Shown: positions 16,459 to 25,054 of the stretch, in pieces
How the letters are laid out: each line of letters opens with the position of its first letter
Position numbering within the stretch: the stretch's first letter is position 1
Source of the DNA: Paludibacteraceae bacterium
GTDB lineage: Bacteria; Bacteroidota; Bacteroidia; Bacteroidales; Paludibacteraceae
Assembly: GCA_017509715.1 (NCBI GenBank)
Contig: JAFWOU010000029.1
Span: 191,838 to 255,837, forward strand
DNA length: 64,000 bases
Reading direction: 5' to 3'
Position numbers and translations under genes: made by a program
Notes under the pieces: generated by a model
Seen by the model: only the letters and a program-made list of their open reading frames with translations
Told to the model about the DNA's origin: nothing
The model's database searches: none

Positions 16459-17925
16459 ATGGCAAACGAAAAGCAACAACTTATCGACGAGCTTAAGGCT
16501 CTGCTCGAGCAAGATGGCACTGCTCAGAAGGAGCAGGTGGAGCAATTGAAGAATCAGTTTTATCGTCAGTATCACCAGGAGCTGGAAGCCCTCCGCTTGG
16601 AGGCGCAGCAGGCTGCCGAGGGCGATGAGGCATCCATGGAAACATGGCAACCCCCTGTAGATGAGCAGGAGCAGGAGTTCCGTGAGTTGTTGTCGCAATA
16701 TAAGAAGCAGCGCGCCGAGGCAGCTGCCCGTCAGGAAGCCGAGATGCAGGCCAATTTGGAGCGTAAGCAGGATATCCTCAAGGAGATGAAGCAGTTGGCT
16801 GAGGCCGAGTGCGCCGACGTGATGGACAACCTCAAGCGTATGCGCGAGCTGCAGGCCGAGTGGAAGACTATCGGCCAGGTTCCTGCTCCTAAGGTACAGG
16901 AGATCTGGAAGCAATACCAGCAATATCAGGAGCAGTTCTACGACCTGGTTAAGATCAATATCGAGTTGCGCGACCTGGATTTCAAGAAGAATCTGGAATT
17001 GAAGACGCTGCTCTGCGAGGCTGCTGAGAAACTGCAGGAGAAGGAGTCGGTCATCGAGGCCAGCCGTGCGCTGCAGCAGTTGCACGACGAGTGGGCAGAG
17101 ATCGGTCCCGTAGCTCGTGAGTTGCGCGAAGATCTCTGGAACCGCTTCAAGGCTGCTTCGTCGATCATCAATAAGAAACATCAGGCTTATTTCGACGAAC
17201 TGCATCAGAAAGAGCAGGAGAACCTGGAGAAGAAGCAGGCTATCCTCGAGCAGCTGAAGGCGCTGGAATATGCCGATATCAAGCAGAACAAACTGTGGGA
17301 CGAACTGACTGAGAAGGTGCAGACCCTGCAGAACGAGTGGCGTACCATCGGTTTTGCACCCAAGAAGCAAAATCAGGCCATCTACGAAGAGTATCGCGCG
17401 CTCTGCGATGCTTTCTTCCAGGCCAAGACAGCCTACTATAAGGGTTTGCGCGACGAGCTGACCCAAAACCTCAAGCGTAAGCGCGCGCTCATTGAGCAGG
17501 CCGAGGCGCTCAAGGATAGCCAAGACTGGCGCGAGACCAGCGAGAAACTGATGGAGCTGCAGCGCGAGTGGAAGCAGATAGGTCCGGTAGCACGTAAGTA
17601 CTCCGACGAACTATGGAAGAAATTCAACGAGACCTGCGACATGTTCTTCAACGCCCGTCGTGAGGCCCAGAAGGAGTCGCGCGAGGAGAACCGTAAGAAC
17701 CGCGTAGAGCGTGCCGTCAAGGCAGCTGCCGGTCAGGGTGCCGAGGGACTCAAGCGTATGCACGATCGTCTGCAGCAGGAGATTAAGACGGCCGAGAACA
17801 ACATCCTCTTCTTCACGGCTAAGTCCAAGACTGCCAACAAGTTGGTAGATGATATGCAGAAGAAGATCGATGCACTCAAGAAACAACTCGTGGAAATCGA
17901 GCAGAAAATGGAGGCCGAGGACTAA
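16459..17925 (+). CDS. DUF349 coiled-coil protein
   Basis: 488 residues, almost entirely charged helix, rich in Glu, Gln, Lys and Arg. Repeated blocks with the pattern LxxEWKTIGQVP, LHDEWAEIGPVAREL, LQNEWRTIGFAPKKQ and LQREWKQIGPVARKYSDELWKKF are DUF349 repeats, at least four of them between about 120 and 400, each followed by FxxxxxxFF-like helices. A C-terminal coiled coil ends the protein. It should be soluble and cytoplasmic. The family's function is not settled. Its stop codon overlaps the start of an FtsE-like ATPase by one base, which suggests translational coupling and possibly a shared role in envelope or division. Confidence 0.87.
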   Translation: MANEKQQLIDELKALLEQDGTAQKEQVEQLKNQFYRQYHQELEALRLEAQQAAEGDEASMETWQPPVDEQEQEFRELLSQYKKQRAEAAARQEAEMQANLERKQDILKEMKQLAEAECADVMDNLKRMRELQAEWKTIGQVPAPKVQEIWKQYQQYQEQFYDLVKINIELRDLDFKKNLELKTLLCEAAEKLQEKESVIEASRALQQLHDEWAEIGPVARELREDLWNRFKAASSIINKKHQAYFDELHQKEQENLEKKQAILEQLKALEYADIKQNKLWDELTEKVQTLQNEWRTIGFAPKKQNQAIYEEYRALCDAFFQAKTAYYKGLRDELTQNLKRKRALIEQAEALKDSQDWRETSEKLMELQREWKQIGPVARKYSDELWKKFNETCDMFFNARREAQKESREENRKNRVERAVKAAAGQGAEGLKRMHDRLQQEIKTAENNILFFTAKSKTANKLVDDMQKKIDALKKQLVEIEQKMEAED

Positions 17926-18587
17926 TGGCTGCACTAATAGAATATAGAGACGTAGAGATCTGCCAGCAAGAACTACTCGTGCTGCGTGACGTCAACGTGA
18001 CGGTACATAGCGGCGAGTTGGTATACTTGCTCGGTAAGATCGGCTCGGGTAAGTCGAGTTGGCTCAAAACGCTCTACGGAGCGCTGCCGATAGAGAAGGG
18101 TAGCGCCAACGTGTTGGGCTACGACATGCGTGACATCAGTTATCGTAAGTTGCCCTTCCTGCGTCGCCGCATGGGTATTGTGTTCCAGGACTATAAGTTG
18201 CTCACCGACCGATCGGTAGAGGACAACCTCATGTTTGTGCTGAAAGCTACCGGCTGGAAGGACAAGCGACTGATGCACGACCATATCCAGGAAGTGCTCC
18301 AGCAGGTAGGCATGGCCGACAAAGCATACAAGAAGCCCCACCAGCTGTCCGGTGGTGAGCAGCAACGCGTGGTTATTGCGCGTGCGCTGCTGAATTCGCC
18401 GGAGATGATCCTGGCCGATGAACCTACGGGTAACTTGGATCTGGAGACCGGAAACGAGATCATGGCCCTGCTGGTAGATATCTGCAAAGCCGGTATTGCT
18501 GTCATCATCTCTACCCACAACATGCTATGGCCCGAACGTTATCCGGGACGCGTGTTGGAGTTTAGGGACGAACAGATATTCGAATAA
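17925..18587 (+). CDS. ftsE: FtsE-like cell-division ABC ATPase
   Basis: A 220-residue single ABC ATPase domain with Walker A GKIGSGKSS at about 37-45, Q-loop VFQDYKLLTDRSVEDNL, signature LSGGEQQR at about 142 and Walker B ILADEPTGNLD, plus a terminal ISTHNMLWPERYPGRVLE. The LLTDRSVEDNLMF block and size fit FtsE, the ATPase that with FtsX controls cell-wall hydrolases at the septum. No ftsX lies alongside, so either FtsX is encoded elsewhere or the ATPase serves another small permease. The start codon overlaps the preceding stop (TAATG). Confidence 0.8.
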   Translation: MAALIEYRDVEICQQELLVLRDVNVTVHSGELVYLLGKIGSGKSSWLKTLYGALPIEKGSANVLGYDMRDISYRKLPFLRRRMGIVFQDYKLLTDRSVEDNLMFVLKATGWKDKRLMHDHIQEVLQQVGMADKAYKKPHQLSGGEQQRVVIARALLNSPEMILADEPTGNLDLETGNEIMALLVDICKAGIAVIISTHNMLWPERYPGRVLEFRDEQIFE

Positions 18588-18598
18588 AAAAACTGCGC

Positions 18599-19006
18599 TT
18601 AGCGGTTGAACGCAAGCGCATAGAGTTTCATCTGCTGCAGCATAGCTGCCACGCCGTTGGAGCGGGTAGGAGAGAGGTGCTCACGCAGTTGTATATCGTC
18701 GATGAAGTATAAGTCTGCATCGACGATTTCTTTTGGTGTGTGCCCGCTCAGTACATGCAGCAACATGCCTACCACACCCTTTACGAGCAAGGCATCCGAG
18801 TCGGCCCGGTAATACACCTTACCATCGCGCAACTCGGCCGTGAACCACACCTGCGATTGACATCCGTCAATCAGGTTTTGCTGGGTGCGTATCTCCGGAC
18901 AGGGTTTCAGGTCCTTGCCATAGTCGATGATCATCTGGTAGCGATCCACCCATTCCAGTTCGCTAAATTCCTCAATCAGTTCGTCTTGCAGTTGGTTGAT
19001 AGTCAT
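18599..19006 (-). CDS. sufE: Cysteine desulfuration protein SufE
   Basis: 135 residues, the normal SufE length. Cys49 in LIDGCQSQVWF is the sulfur-accepting residue, and the pattern of LPCPEIR-like and LVKGVVGMLLHVLSGHTP blocks is typical. SufE takes persulfide from SufS and passes it to the Fe-S scaffold in the cytoplasm. No other suf gene is adjacent; it is the last gene of the run that starts with the FAH-family gene. An imperfect hairpin (TGCGCTT 18594-18600 with AAGCGCA 18614-18620) at its end could be a weak terminator toward ftsE. Confidence 0.92.
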   Translation of the reverse strand: MTINQLQDELIEEFSELEWVDRYQMIIDYGKDLKPCPEIRTQQNLIDGCQSQVWFTAELRDGKVYYRADSDALLVKGVVGMLLHVLSGHTPKEIVDADLYFIDDIQLREHLSPTRSNGVAAMLQQMKLYALAFNR

Positions 19007-19010
19007 GTGA

Positions 19011-19553
19011 TTAATGATGTCTTTTAATCAGTTGATAGATCTCTTCGGCAATGCGCTGGTCCGACTCCTCGTCGCATTCTCTCACTTCCAGTACATGATT
19101 CGCACGGCTATAGATCGGATCGCGTTCGGCCAGTTGCGTAGCGATGAATCCTCGCAGTTCTTCTTCCGTGCGACCTTGCAGTACGGGCCTTGTACTCAGA
19201 TCGGTCAGGCTCAGCCTGCGTGCCAGATGTTCCGGCGACCAACGCAGATAGATACTCGTGCCGAGTTCAAGCAGGCAGTCCATATTGTCCTCCCAACAGG
19301 GATAGCCTCCTCCGGTAGCATAGATCACGTGCTCATACGGCAGTTCGGCCAGATCTTCTACCACGTATTTCTCCTTCTTGCGAAAAGCTTCCAGCCCGAA
19401 CTCGCGGATATAGTCGGCCGTAGTATAACCGTGTATCTGGTAGAACGCATCATCCAGGTCCACGAAATGCCAACCGAGTTTGTCGGCCAGTATACGTCCG
19501 GCTGTTGTCTTGCCGGCACCCATATAACCAATCAGATAGATAGGTAGTTCCAT
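19011..19553 (-). CDS. aroK: Shikimate kinase
   Basis: 180 residues. The P-loop GYMGAGKTT (about 9-17), DLDDAF (residues 33-38, including the Asp pair that binds shikimate and magnesium), the FGLEAFRKKE loop and the ATGGGYPC block are diagnostic. It phosphorylates shikimate at C3 in the aromatic amino-acid pathway. It begins 2 bases from the end of the small secreted protein gene and ends 4 bases before sufE, so it is embedded in the same transcription unit. Confidence 0.93.
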   Translation of the reverse strand: MELPIYLIGYMGAGKTTAGRILADKLGWHFVDLDDAFYQIHGYTTADYIREFGLEAFRKKEKYVVEDLAELPYEHVIYATGGGYPCWEDNMDCLLELGTSIYLRWSPEHLARRLSLTDLSTRPVLQGRTEEELRGFIATQLAERDPIYSRANHVLEVRECDEESDQRIAEEIYQLIKRHH

Positions 19554-19555
19554 GC

Positions 19556-19951
19556 TTATTTCATCCTTTGCCGCTCTTCTTCATCCAGATACATCGCGGT
19601 ATTGTCGGTCCAGTAGACCCGTCCGTCGCGATACTCGGCCTCAGGAAAAATGCCGCTCACCGTGGGCGATAACTGGTGGAGCAGTTCCCACTCCTTATTA
19701 TATACGCGCACGCACGAGGAACAGATCGGCGCACAGGCCGTCTGGATCACCACGATGGTGTCCTGGGTCATATGAATATCATAATAGCAACTGTCGGCCA
19801 TGCGGATATGTACATGGTCGTTGGTCTCCTCCAGAATCTCCGGGTTGCCGTGCAGATCAGGCAGAAAAGTCAGCAAGGGTTTGATCGGATCCGAGGCCCA
19901 TGCTATGCCCGCAAGGAGCAGCAGGAGTATGGGAAACAATAGTTTTTTCAT
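19556..19951 (-). CDS. Small secreted protein with a CxxxCxxC motif
   Basis: 131 residues. The signal peptide MKKLLFPILLLLLAGIAWA indicates export. The mature part includes QTACAPICSSCVRVYNKEW, with cysteines spaced C-x3-C-x2-C, and a C-terminal region predicted to be exposed (YWTDNTAMYLDEEERQRMK). It resembles DUF3256-type Bacteroidales secreted proteins in the Cys-then-Tyr-x-x-x-Trp pattern, but the match is weak. I chose ATG 19951 because it overlaps the ispF stop (ATGA) and begins the signal peptide; a longer frame to 20122 would lie inside ispF. Function unknown. Confidence 0.75.
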   Translation of the reverse strand: MKKLLFPILLLLLAGIAWASDPIKPLLTFLPDLHGNPEILEETNDHVHIRMADSCYYDIHMTQDTIVVIQTACAPICSSCVRVYNKEWELLHQLSPTVSGIFPEAEYRDGRVYWTDNTAMYLDEEERQRMK

Positions 19952-20418
19952 TCCAGTAGTACGACAGCTTGTGCCGCCATGCCCTCTTTGCGCCCTACAA
20001 AACCGAGGTGCTCGGTCGTAGTGGCCTTGATCGATATTTTCGTTATATCTACTCCCATCACCTCGCTCAGGCATGCGCGCATTTGCTCGATATACGGACT
20101 CAACTTCGGCGCTTGGGCACATACCGTGATGTCACAGTTGCCCAGTTCGTAGCCGGCCTCGCGTATCATCTCCATCACGCGGCGCAATAGGATCTTGGAG
20201 TCAATACCCTCGTACTCGTTGCCCTTGGTATCCGGGAAATGATAACCTATATCGCGCATCGCAGCGGCGCCTAAGATGGCGTCGCATAGCGCATGGATCA
20301 GCACATCCGCATCGGAATGACCTAGCAAGCCCTGTTTCGAGGGCACCTCAATTCCCCCGAGCCATAACTTACGACCCGGGGCGAATTGATGTACATCATA
20401 TCCAAAGCCAATGCGCAT
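19948..20418 (-). CDS. ispF: 2-C-methyl-D-erythritol 2,4-cyclodiphosphate synthase
   Basis: 156 residues, the standard length. Metal ligands Asp8 and His10 in GYDVH and His42 in VLIHALCD are present, along with GHSDADV and the C-terminal KATTTEHLGFVGRKEGMAAQAV that closes the active site. It forms the cyclic diphosphate in the MEP isoprenoid pathway. It starts just downstream of porV, with only a heptamer array in the 24-base gap. Confidence 0.96.
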   Translation of the reverse strand: MRIGFGYDVHQFAPGRKLWLGGIEVPSKQGLLGHSDADVLIHALCDAILGAAAMRDIGYHFPDTKGNEYEGIDSKILLRRVMEMIREAGYELGNCDITVCAQAPKLSPYIEQMRACLSEVMGVDITKISIKATTTEHLGFVGRKEGMAAQAVVLLE

Positions 20419-20442
20419 ACGCTTTCGACTTTCTACTTTCGA
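20419..20442. repeat. Heptamer array between porV and ispF
   Basis: CTTTCGA/CTTTCTA units fill the 24-base spacer. The same unit occurs in frame in tex at 44338 and in the bactofilin gene at 50511. Confidence 0.65.
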
Positions 20443-21639
20443 CTATTTCTTCTTATTATCCACCAGATCCTTGATGCCTGCCAGGTCGAAGCCCAACGTG
20501 AAGCGCATAGTCTGGTCGAGCGGGTTCGAGGCAGCCAGACCTACGCAGTAAGCGAAGTCCAGGCTTACGATCGAGAGGTGGAAACCGGCACCCAGCGTCA
20601 CATAGTTACGATTTCCCTTGTAGAAGTTCTCGTAGCTATAACCGGCACGGGCAAAGAACTGCTTGTTGTAGGTATATTCCAGACCTACACCCCAGCGCAC
20701 CTCTTTGAACTCCTCGGCAGCACCACCCGGAGCATCGTTGAACGACTGGAACCAGCCCTTGGCCGAGTTCAGCTCCGAGTATGCGTCCTGCGACATCTGC
20801 CAGGTCGTCTCGTCGTTAGGATTGAAGCCCTCGGTATAGCGCGACTTGCGGCTCGGAACGAGCAACTTGTTAGCCTCTACGTTGAATGTCAACGAGTTGA
20901 ACTTATCGAACGGCAGCTCGTAGCTTGCACCGATATTCATGCTGGCGGGGATGAAGTTCTGGGTCACCTTGTCGTAGGTCATTTTGCCACCCAGGTTCTT
21001 CAGGCTGAAGCCCAATGCAAAGTGGCTGGTACCCATCGGCAGGTCGATCGGTTGACGATAGTAGAGCGAAATATCAGCCGCCATCGTCCATGCGGGGTAC
21101 ATCTCCGTACCGCCCGAGATCGAACTGTTGGATCCGTTGTTCAGGTCGCTGTACATGAAGCGAACGGCAACGGCCATCGATACGTACTCGTGCAACTTAC
21201 GATAATAGCTCAGGTCCAGCGCCCACTCGTTGGGACGTACGTCCTGGATCTTGTTCCCGCTTCCGTCCGTCAGCGCCACGTCACCCAGCGAGAAGTACGT
21301 GAAGCTGGCACCTATACCACCGGCCAGGTCACCGAAGTTGTAGAAACCTGCGATGTAAGCCAGGTCGATATCCGACACCAGTTTGCGGAGCCACGGCGTG
21401 TAGCTGGCATTGATAGCACCCTTGCTGGTGTTGTAGGCGTACTTAGCCGGGTTCCAGAACTGGCTGTTGTAGTCCGACTGCGTAGCTACACCCAGGTCAC
21501 CCATACCTGCAGCACGTGCATCAGGAGCGATGGAGAGCGACGGCATAGAGGTGATCAGCGGGTTCATTGTTTCGTCTACAGCCCATACCGCGGTGCTCAT
21601 GCACAAGAGAGCTGCGAGAGATAAAATCAGTTTTTTCAT
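20443..21639 (-). CDS. porV: Type IX secretion outer-membrane protein PorV (LptO)
   Basis: 398 residues with signal peptide MKKLILSLAALLCMSTAVWA. SLSIAPDARAAGMGDLGVAT followed by YNSQFWNPAKYAY near the N-terminus, and beta-barrel strands through to FTLGFDLAGI, are hallmarks of the PorV/PorQ family (FadL-like barrel). PorV shuttles T9SS cargo and works with the sortase-like PorU. It lies 70 bases after porU on the same strand, which strongly supports the assignment over PorQ. Confidence 0.9.
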   Translation of the reverse strand: MKKLILSLAALLCMSTAVWAVDETMNPLITSMPSLSIAPDARAAGMGDLGVATQSDYNSQFWNPAKYAYNTSKGAINASYTPWLRKLVSDIDLAYIAGFYNFGDLAGGIGASFTYFSLGDVALTDGSGNKIQDVRPNEWALDLSYYRKLHEYVSMAVAVRFMYSDLNNGSNSSISGGTEMYPAWTMAADISLYYRQPIDLPMGTSHFALGFSLKNLGGKMTYDKVTQNFIPASMNIGASYELPFDKFNSLTFNVEANKLLVPSRKSRYTEGFNPNDETTWQMSQDAYSELNSAKGWFQSFNDAPGGAAEEFKEVRWGVGLEYTYNKQFFARAGYSYENFYKGNRNYVTLGAGFHLSIVSLDFAYCVGLAASNPLDQTMRFTLGFDLAGIKDLVDNKKK

Positions 21640-21709
21640 TTTCTTTATGTTTTGTTTTTTAATTTGTTTCGTTGGTTATAAAATTCTTTAAAAATGCTTC
21701 ATAGGCAGT

Positions 21710-24700
21710 TTATTTGGTTACTATGATTTTGCCGGAGCAGTTGCTGTACTTGCTCGAGGCAGATTTGATTCGTATGTTATATAGGTACACGCCCGGTTGC
21801 ATACCGAGTTGTGCCAGGTTGAGTTGCACTTCGTCGGGGTTGTTCTGCGTGTGGCTCCATACCAGTTGTCCGCTCATGTTGTAGACATACAGTTCGGTCG
21901 TGATCAGCTCGTCCGGCTGGTCATACAGCACCGAGATATGCATCACGCCCGACTGCTGCACCGGATTCGGATACGAGCATACGCTGTATATCGAGGGATC
22001 CAGTCCCTGTTCTACTACAAAGTTGAGCGAACGTGTCGTGCTGTTGTTCATCAGGTCCCATGCGCGGAAACTCAAGCTGTGCGGACCGTCGGGTAGGGCG
22101 CTAAGCATATAGCTGACCTGTCCGGCCTGATAGCTGCCTTGCGCCGAGGTGAAATAGTCGTTAAGTGTATAGGTCTGCTTCGGATCGTCGTCGATGATGA
22201 GCATCAGGTCGTGTCCGATACCCGCTCCTGCGGTGTTGATACCATTCGGATCGCTCAGGTCGGCAAAGAAGCGCGGTGTGGGGTAGGTAGGATCGCCATC
22301 CTTGAAAGCAATACTGTTCAGATAGATCGTCATCTCCGGTCCCGTGGTATCCACAGCCACTACCGAACCCGATCCACCTACCACGAACTCCTCAAAATGA
22401 CCCACCGCATCCTCGTTGTGCGCATCGTCGTGCGCATAGTATACGATACGTCCGTTGCCCAGATTGTAGCGGATATCCTTCGGCACCATGAAGGTGTAGT
22501 TGAACTCTCCGTTCTTCACCACGGTCGAACCGCTGAAGATCGTATTAGGATAGTCGTTGTAGGGTATCTCGTTGGGCTCGCCCGTCTTGTCGTCGTTGTC
22601 GCGGGTGGTGATCACCTGCATCTTGTCATATATCGTGATATCTACGCGTCCGTTGAAGTCGCTTACCAGCGTGCTGTCTGCATCTATGATTCGTCCCTCC
22701 ACCTGCTGCACGCTCAGCGCATTCAGCGTATCCATCTGCGTCGTGGTTTCCACCCAGTAGTCGGTCGGGTAGTTGAGTCGTATAGCCGGGTCACCCAGCA
22801 GGACGTAAGCCAACTTATTCTCGTCGTTTTTCAGTCGATTCTTGCCGTCGCGAATAGCTTCGCCAAGCGTGGCCTCGTAGTGGAACGAGTCATTGTGCCG
22901 GAACAGTTCGTCTGATACCGCATCGTTTAGTCTCGTATTCGGATCGGCATATACGGTACGTGTAGCCGCCAGTACACCCACGGCACCACCGTTCTGATTC
23001 ATCACGGCCGCCTCGGCTGCGCAGCGACGTCCACCGTCATACTGCGCAAAGTTGCAGGTCACAAAGAGCCAGAAAGCCAACTTCGTGTTGCTCATCTTGT
23101 CGATGTCCTGCATGTTCAGCACCGACTCGCTCGTCACACCGTTGTAGCCACCGTGACCCGAGTAGTCGAAGAAGAACGCACCTTGCTTCAGCAGGTTTTG
23201 TACGCGGTTCTTGGCCAGCGGATAACTCTCACCCGAGGCGTTGATCTCCTGCGGATAAGCATCCAGGTATATCTTATGTACCACAAAGTCGGGGTTGTTC
23301 ACGCGCACTTTCTCCGAACTACCTTCTGCCGTCCTCGTATGGTCGCCTCCGTCGCCGTCATCGGCCAGGTAAACCAACTGGTTCTTCCATTTGCCATGCT
23401 CGGTGTTCTGCATATAGCCGATCAGTTTATCCACCACGCTCGTGGCTTCCTCTACGCTATTCACCGGCAGTCGTCCAACGCCGATATCCATCTTGGCGCT
23501 GGTGTCTACAGCACCCTCGTTGTCGTCGAGCCATGCGAAGTAGTCGTCCGTAGCGTAGGCCTTCACCTCGTTCACCGAGTTAGCCGCCTGATAGGTGAGC
23601 AACGTCGCGTTGCCCGAGTTAGCCAGCAGTTTGCGGTTGTCGAACGTACCGTGACCCATCAGCAGTAGCCAGCGCGGACGCTGACCATCGCCGCTGTTGG
23701 CACGATCGTAGAGCATCTTCATCAGCCATCGGTAGGCTGTCGCATCGGGTGTACCCGACGAGAACTCGTTGTATACCTGTTGGTCAGTCACTACCGCCCA
23801 GGTGATTGCCTGCTTGTCTTCGTGCGCACGAGCTAGACGCTGTGCCTCGGCTTCATAGCCTTCCGGACAGATGATGACGTAGTCGATATTGCGCAGTTGG
23901 TGCAGGTTCTGATTTCCGACCTCGCCGATGATGTTGGCGTGTACGTAGTTCGATCCGTTTGTATTCACGGCTACATACTCGTGTACGCCATCGCTGTTGC
24001 TACCGGTCCATGCCAGTTCCGTGCCGTTGAGCGTCGTGGGCATACGTCGTATCGCGCCGCGATCCGTCACGTCCCATATCTGCATGCCCGTCTTGGCGTT
24101 TTGCAGACGATAGGTCTGTGTCGTCGTGGCGCCCACACCCTCCGTGCTGCGTATCATCATCCAGTCGCCCGTCATGCTGAGCGAGCAGGGTGTAGCCAGT
24201 TCGATATAGTTGAGCCATCCCAGCGCACCGGAAGCGGACGAACTGTATTGCAGCCGAACGTCCTGCTTGGCGGCGTTGCTCAGCGCCGACACCGACATGT
24301 TGCCCACCACGCCAAAGGTGTAGTGGTCGGCCGGAGCCGTGATCGTTACCGACTGGCTGTTCGTATTGTTCACCGTGGCTGTAAACCGGGACGTGTTCTG
24401 CGAGTTAGCCGCTACATCCACATATACTGCACTCTTGGCCGTCTCTATCGCGTTGGGCGTCGAGAAACTAAAGGTGCGCTGTGCACCGGCGTTGAACTGC
24501 TCGCCGTAGAACTGACGTCCGCCACCGCTCAGGCCCGTACGATCCACCAGGTTCAGCGAGTCCAACTCATGTACTTGCAGGTGGGTGTAACTGGTGACGT
24601 CGCTTGTCGCGCCCGTCAACGGCTCTACAGCCACCGGTGCCAACTTGCTGCCTACATTGTCGGTCAGGAAGTAGTAACCCAAGTTAGAATAGGTATTGCG

Positions 24701-25054
24701 CGTATGCACAAATCGCGACCCGTTGTACGACCAACTGATCGGACCTTGTACCCAGAAGAGCACGTAGTCCTCACCCACATACACCGGCACCTGCGGCAGG
24801 TCGTCCGTCTTCTTTTTACGGAAATCGGCTTCCAGTTGCGCACCGCCGTAACCGTATACGCGTAATTCGGCCGGATTCAGACCTGCGTCACGAATCTCGT
24901 CGAATGTCATCTTGCATACACCCGAACCGGCCACGCTGATCTTCACCCATTTGCCTTGACTCAGCACCGACTGGTCCGCATACGTGTGCAGACCGGCCTG
25001 TACCCCGCACCATGCGAGGCAGAGACAAAGCAGTATGTATATCCGTTTTCTCAT
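21710..25054 (-). CDS. porU: Type IX secretion C-terminal-signal peptidase PorU
   Basis: 1114 residues. After a signal peptide (to about residue 20), the N-terminal half is beta-rich. A gingipain-type C25 peptidase domain spans about 390-780, with His near 634 in DYSGHGGYNG and Cys near 667 in LFVTCNFAQYDG. From about 1035 to the end there is a type A sorting domain (TELYVYNMSGQLVW, LNLAQLGMQPGVYLYNI), so PorU itself is a T9SS cargo. PorU removes C-terminal signals and attaches cargo to anionic lipopolysaccharide. The gene overlaps the FAH-family gene by 4 bases (ATGA) and precedes porV. Confidence 0.94.
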   Translation of the reverse strand: MRKRIYILLCLCLAWCGVQAGLHTYADQSVLSQGKWVKISVAGSGVCKMTFDEIRDAGLNPAELRVYGYGGAQLEADFRKKKTDDLPQVPVYVGEDYVLFWVQGPISWSYNGSRFVHTRNTYSNLGYYFLTDNVGSKLAPVAVEPLTGATSDVTSYTHLQVHELDSLNLVDRTGLSGGGRQFYGEQFNAGAQRTFSFSTPNAIETAKSAVYVDVAANSQNTSRFTATVNNTNSQSVTITAPADHYTFGVVGNMSVSALSNAAKQDVRLQYSSSASGALGWLNYIELATPCSLSMTGDWMMIRSTEGVGATTTQTYRLQNAKTGMQIWDVTDRGAIRRMPTTLNGTELAWTGSNSDGVHEYVAVNTNGSNYVHANIIGEVGNQNLHQLRNIDYVIICPEGYEAEAQRLARAHEDKQAITWAVVTDQQVYNEFSSGTPDATAYRWLMKMLYDRANSGDGQRPRWLLLMGHGTFDNRKLLANSGNATLLTYQAANSVNEVKAYATDDYFAWLDDNEGAVDTSAKMDIGVGRLPVNSVEEATSVVDKLIGYMQNTEHGKWKNQLVYLADDGDGGDHTRTAEGSSEKVRVNNPDFVVHKIYLDAYPQEINASGESYPLAKNRVQNLLKQGAFFFDYSGHGGYNGVTSESVLNMQDIDKMSNTKLAFWLFVTCNFAQYDGGRRCAAEAAVMNQNGGAVGVLAATRTVYADPNTRLNDAVSDELFRHNDSFHYEATLGEAIRDGKNRLKNDENKLAYVLLGDPAIRLNYPTDYWVETTTQMDTLNALSVQQVEGRIIDADSTLVSDFNGRVDITIYDKMQVITTRDNDDKTGEPNEIPYNDYPNTIFSGSTVVKNGEFNYTFMVPKDIRYNLGNGRIVYYAHDDAHNEDAVGHFEEFVVGGSGSVVAVDTTGPEMTIYLNSIAFKDGDPTYPTPRFFADLSDPNGINTAGAGIGHDLMLIIDDDPKQTYTLNDYFTSAQGSYQAGQVSYMLSALPDGPHSLSFRAWDLMNNSTTRSLNFVVEQGLDPSIYSVCSYPNPVQQSGVMHISVLYDQPDELITTELYVYNMSGQLVWSHTQNNPDEVQLNLAQLGMQPGVYLYNIRIKSASSKYSNCSGKIIVTK

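Noticed and set aside
16281..16520. Extended N-terminus for the trypsin-like protease up to 16520
   Set aside because: It would include the promoter and part of the divergent DUF349 gene, and places the signal peptide internally.
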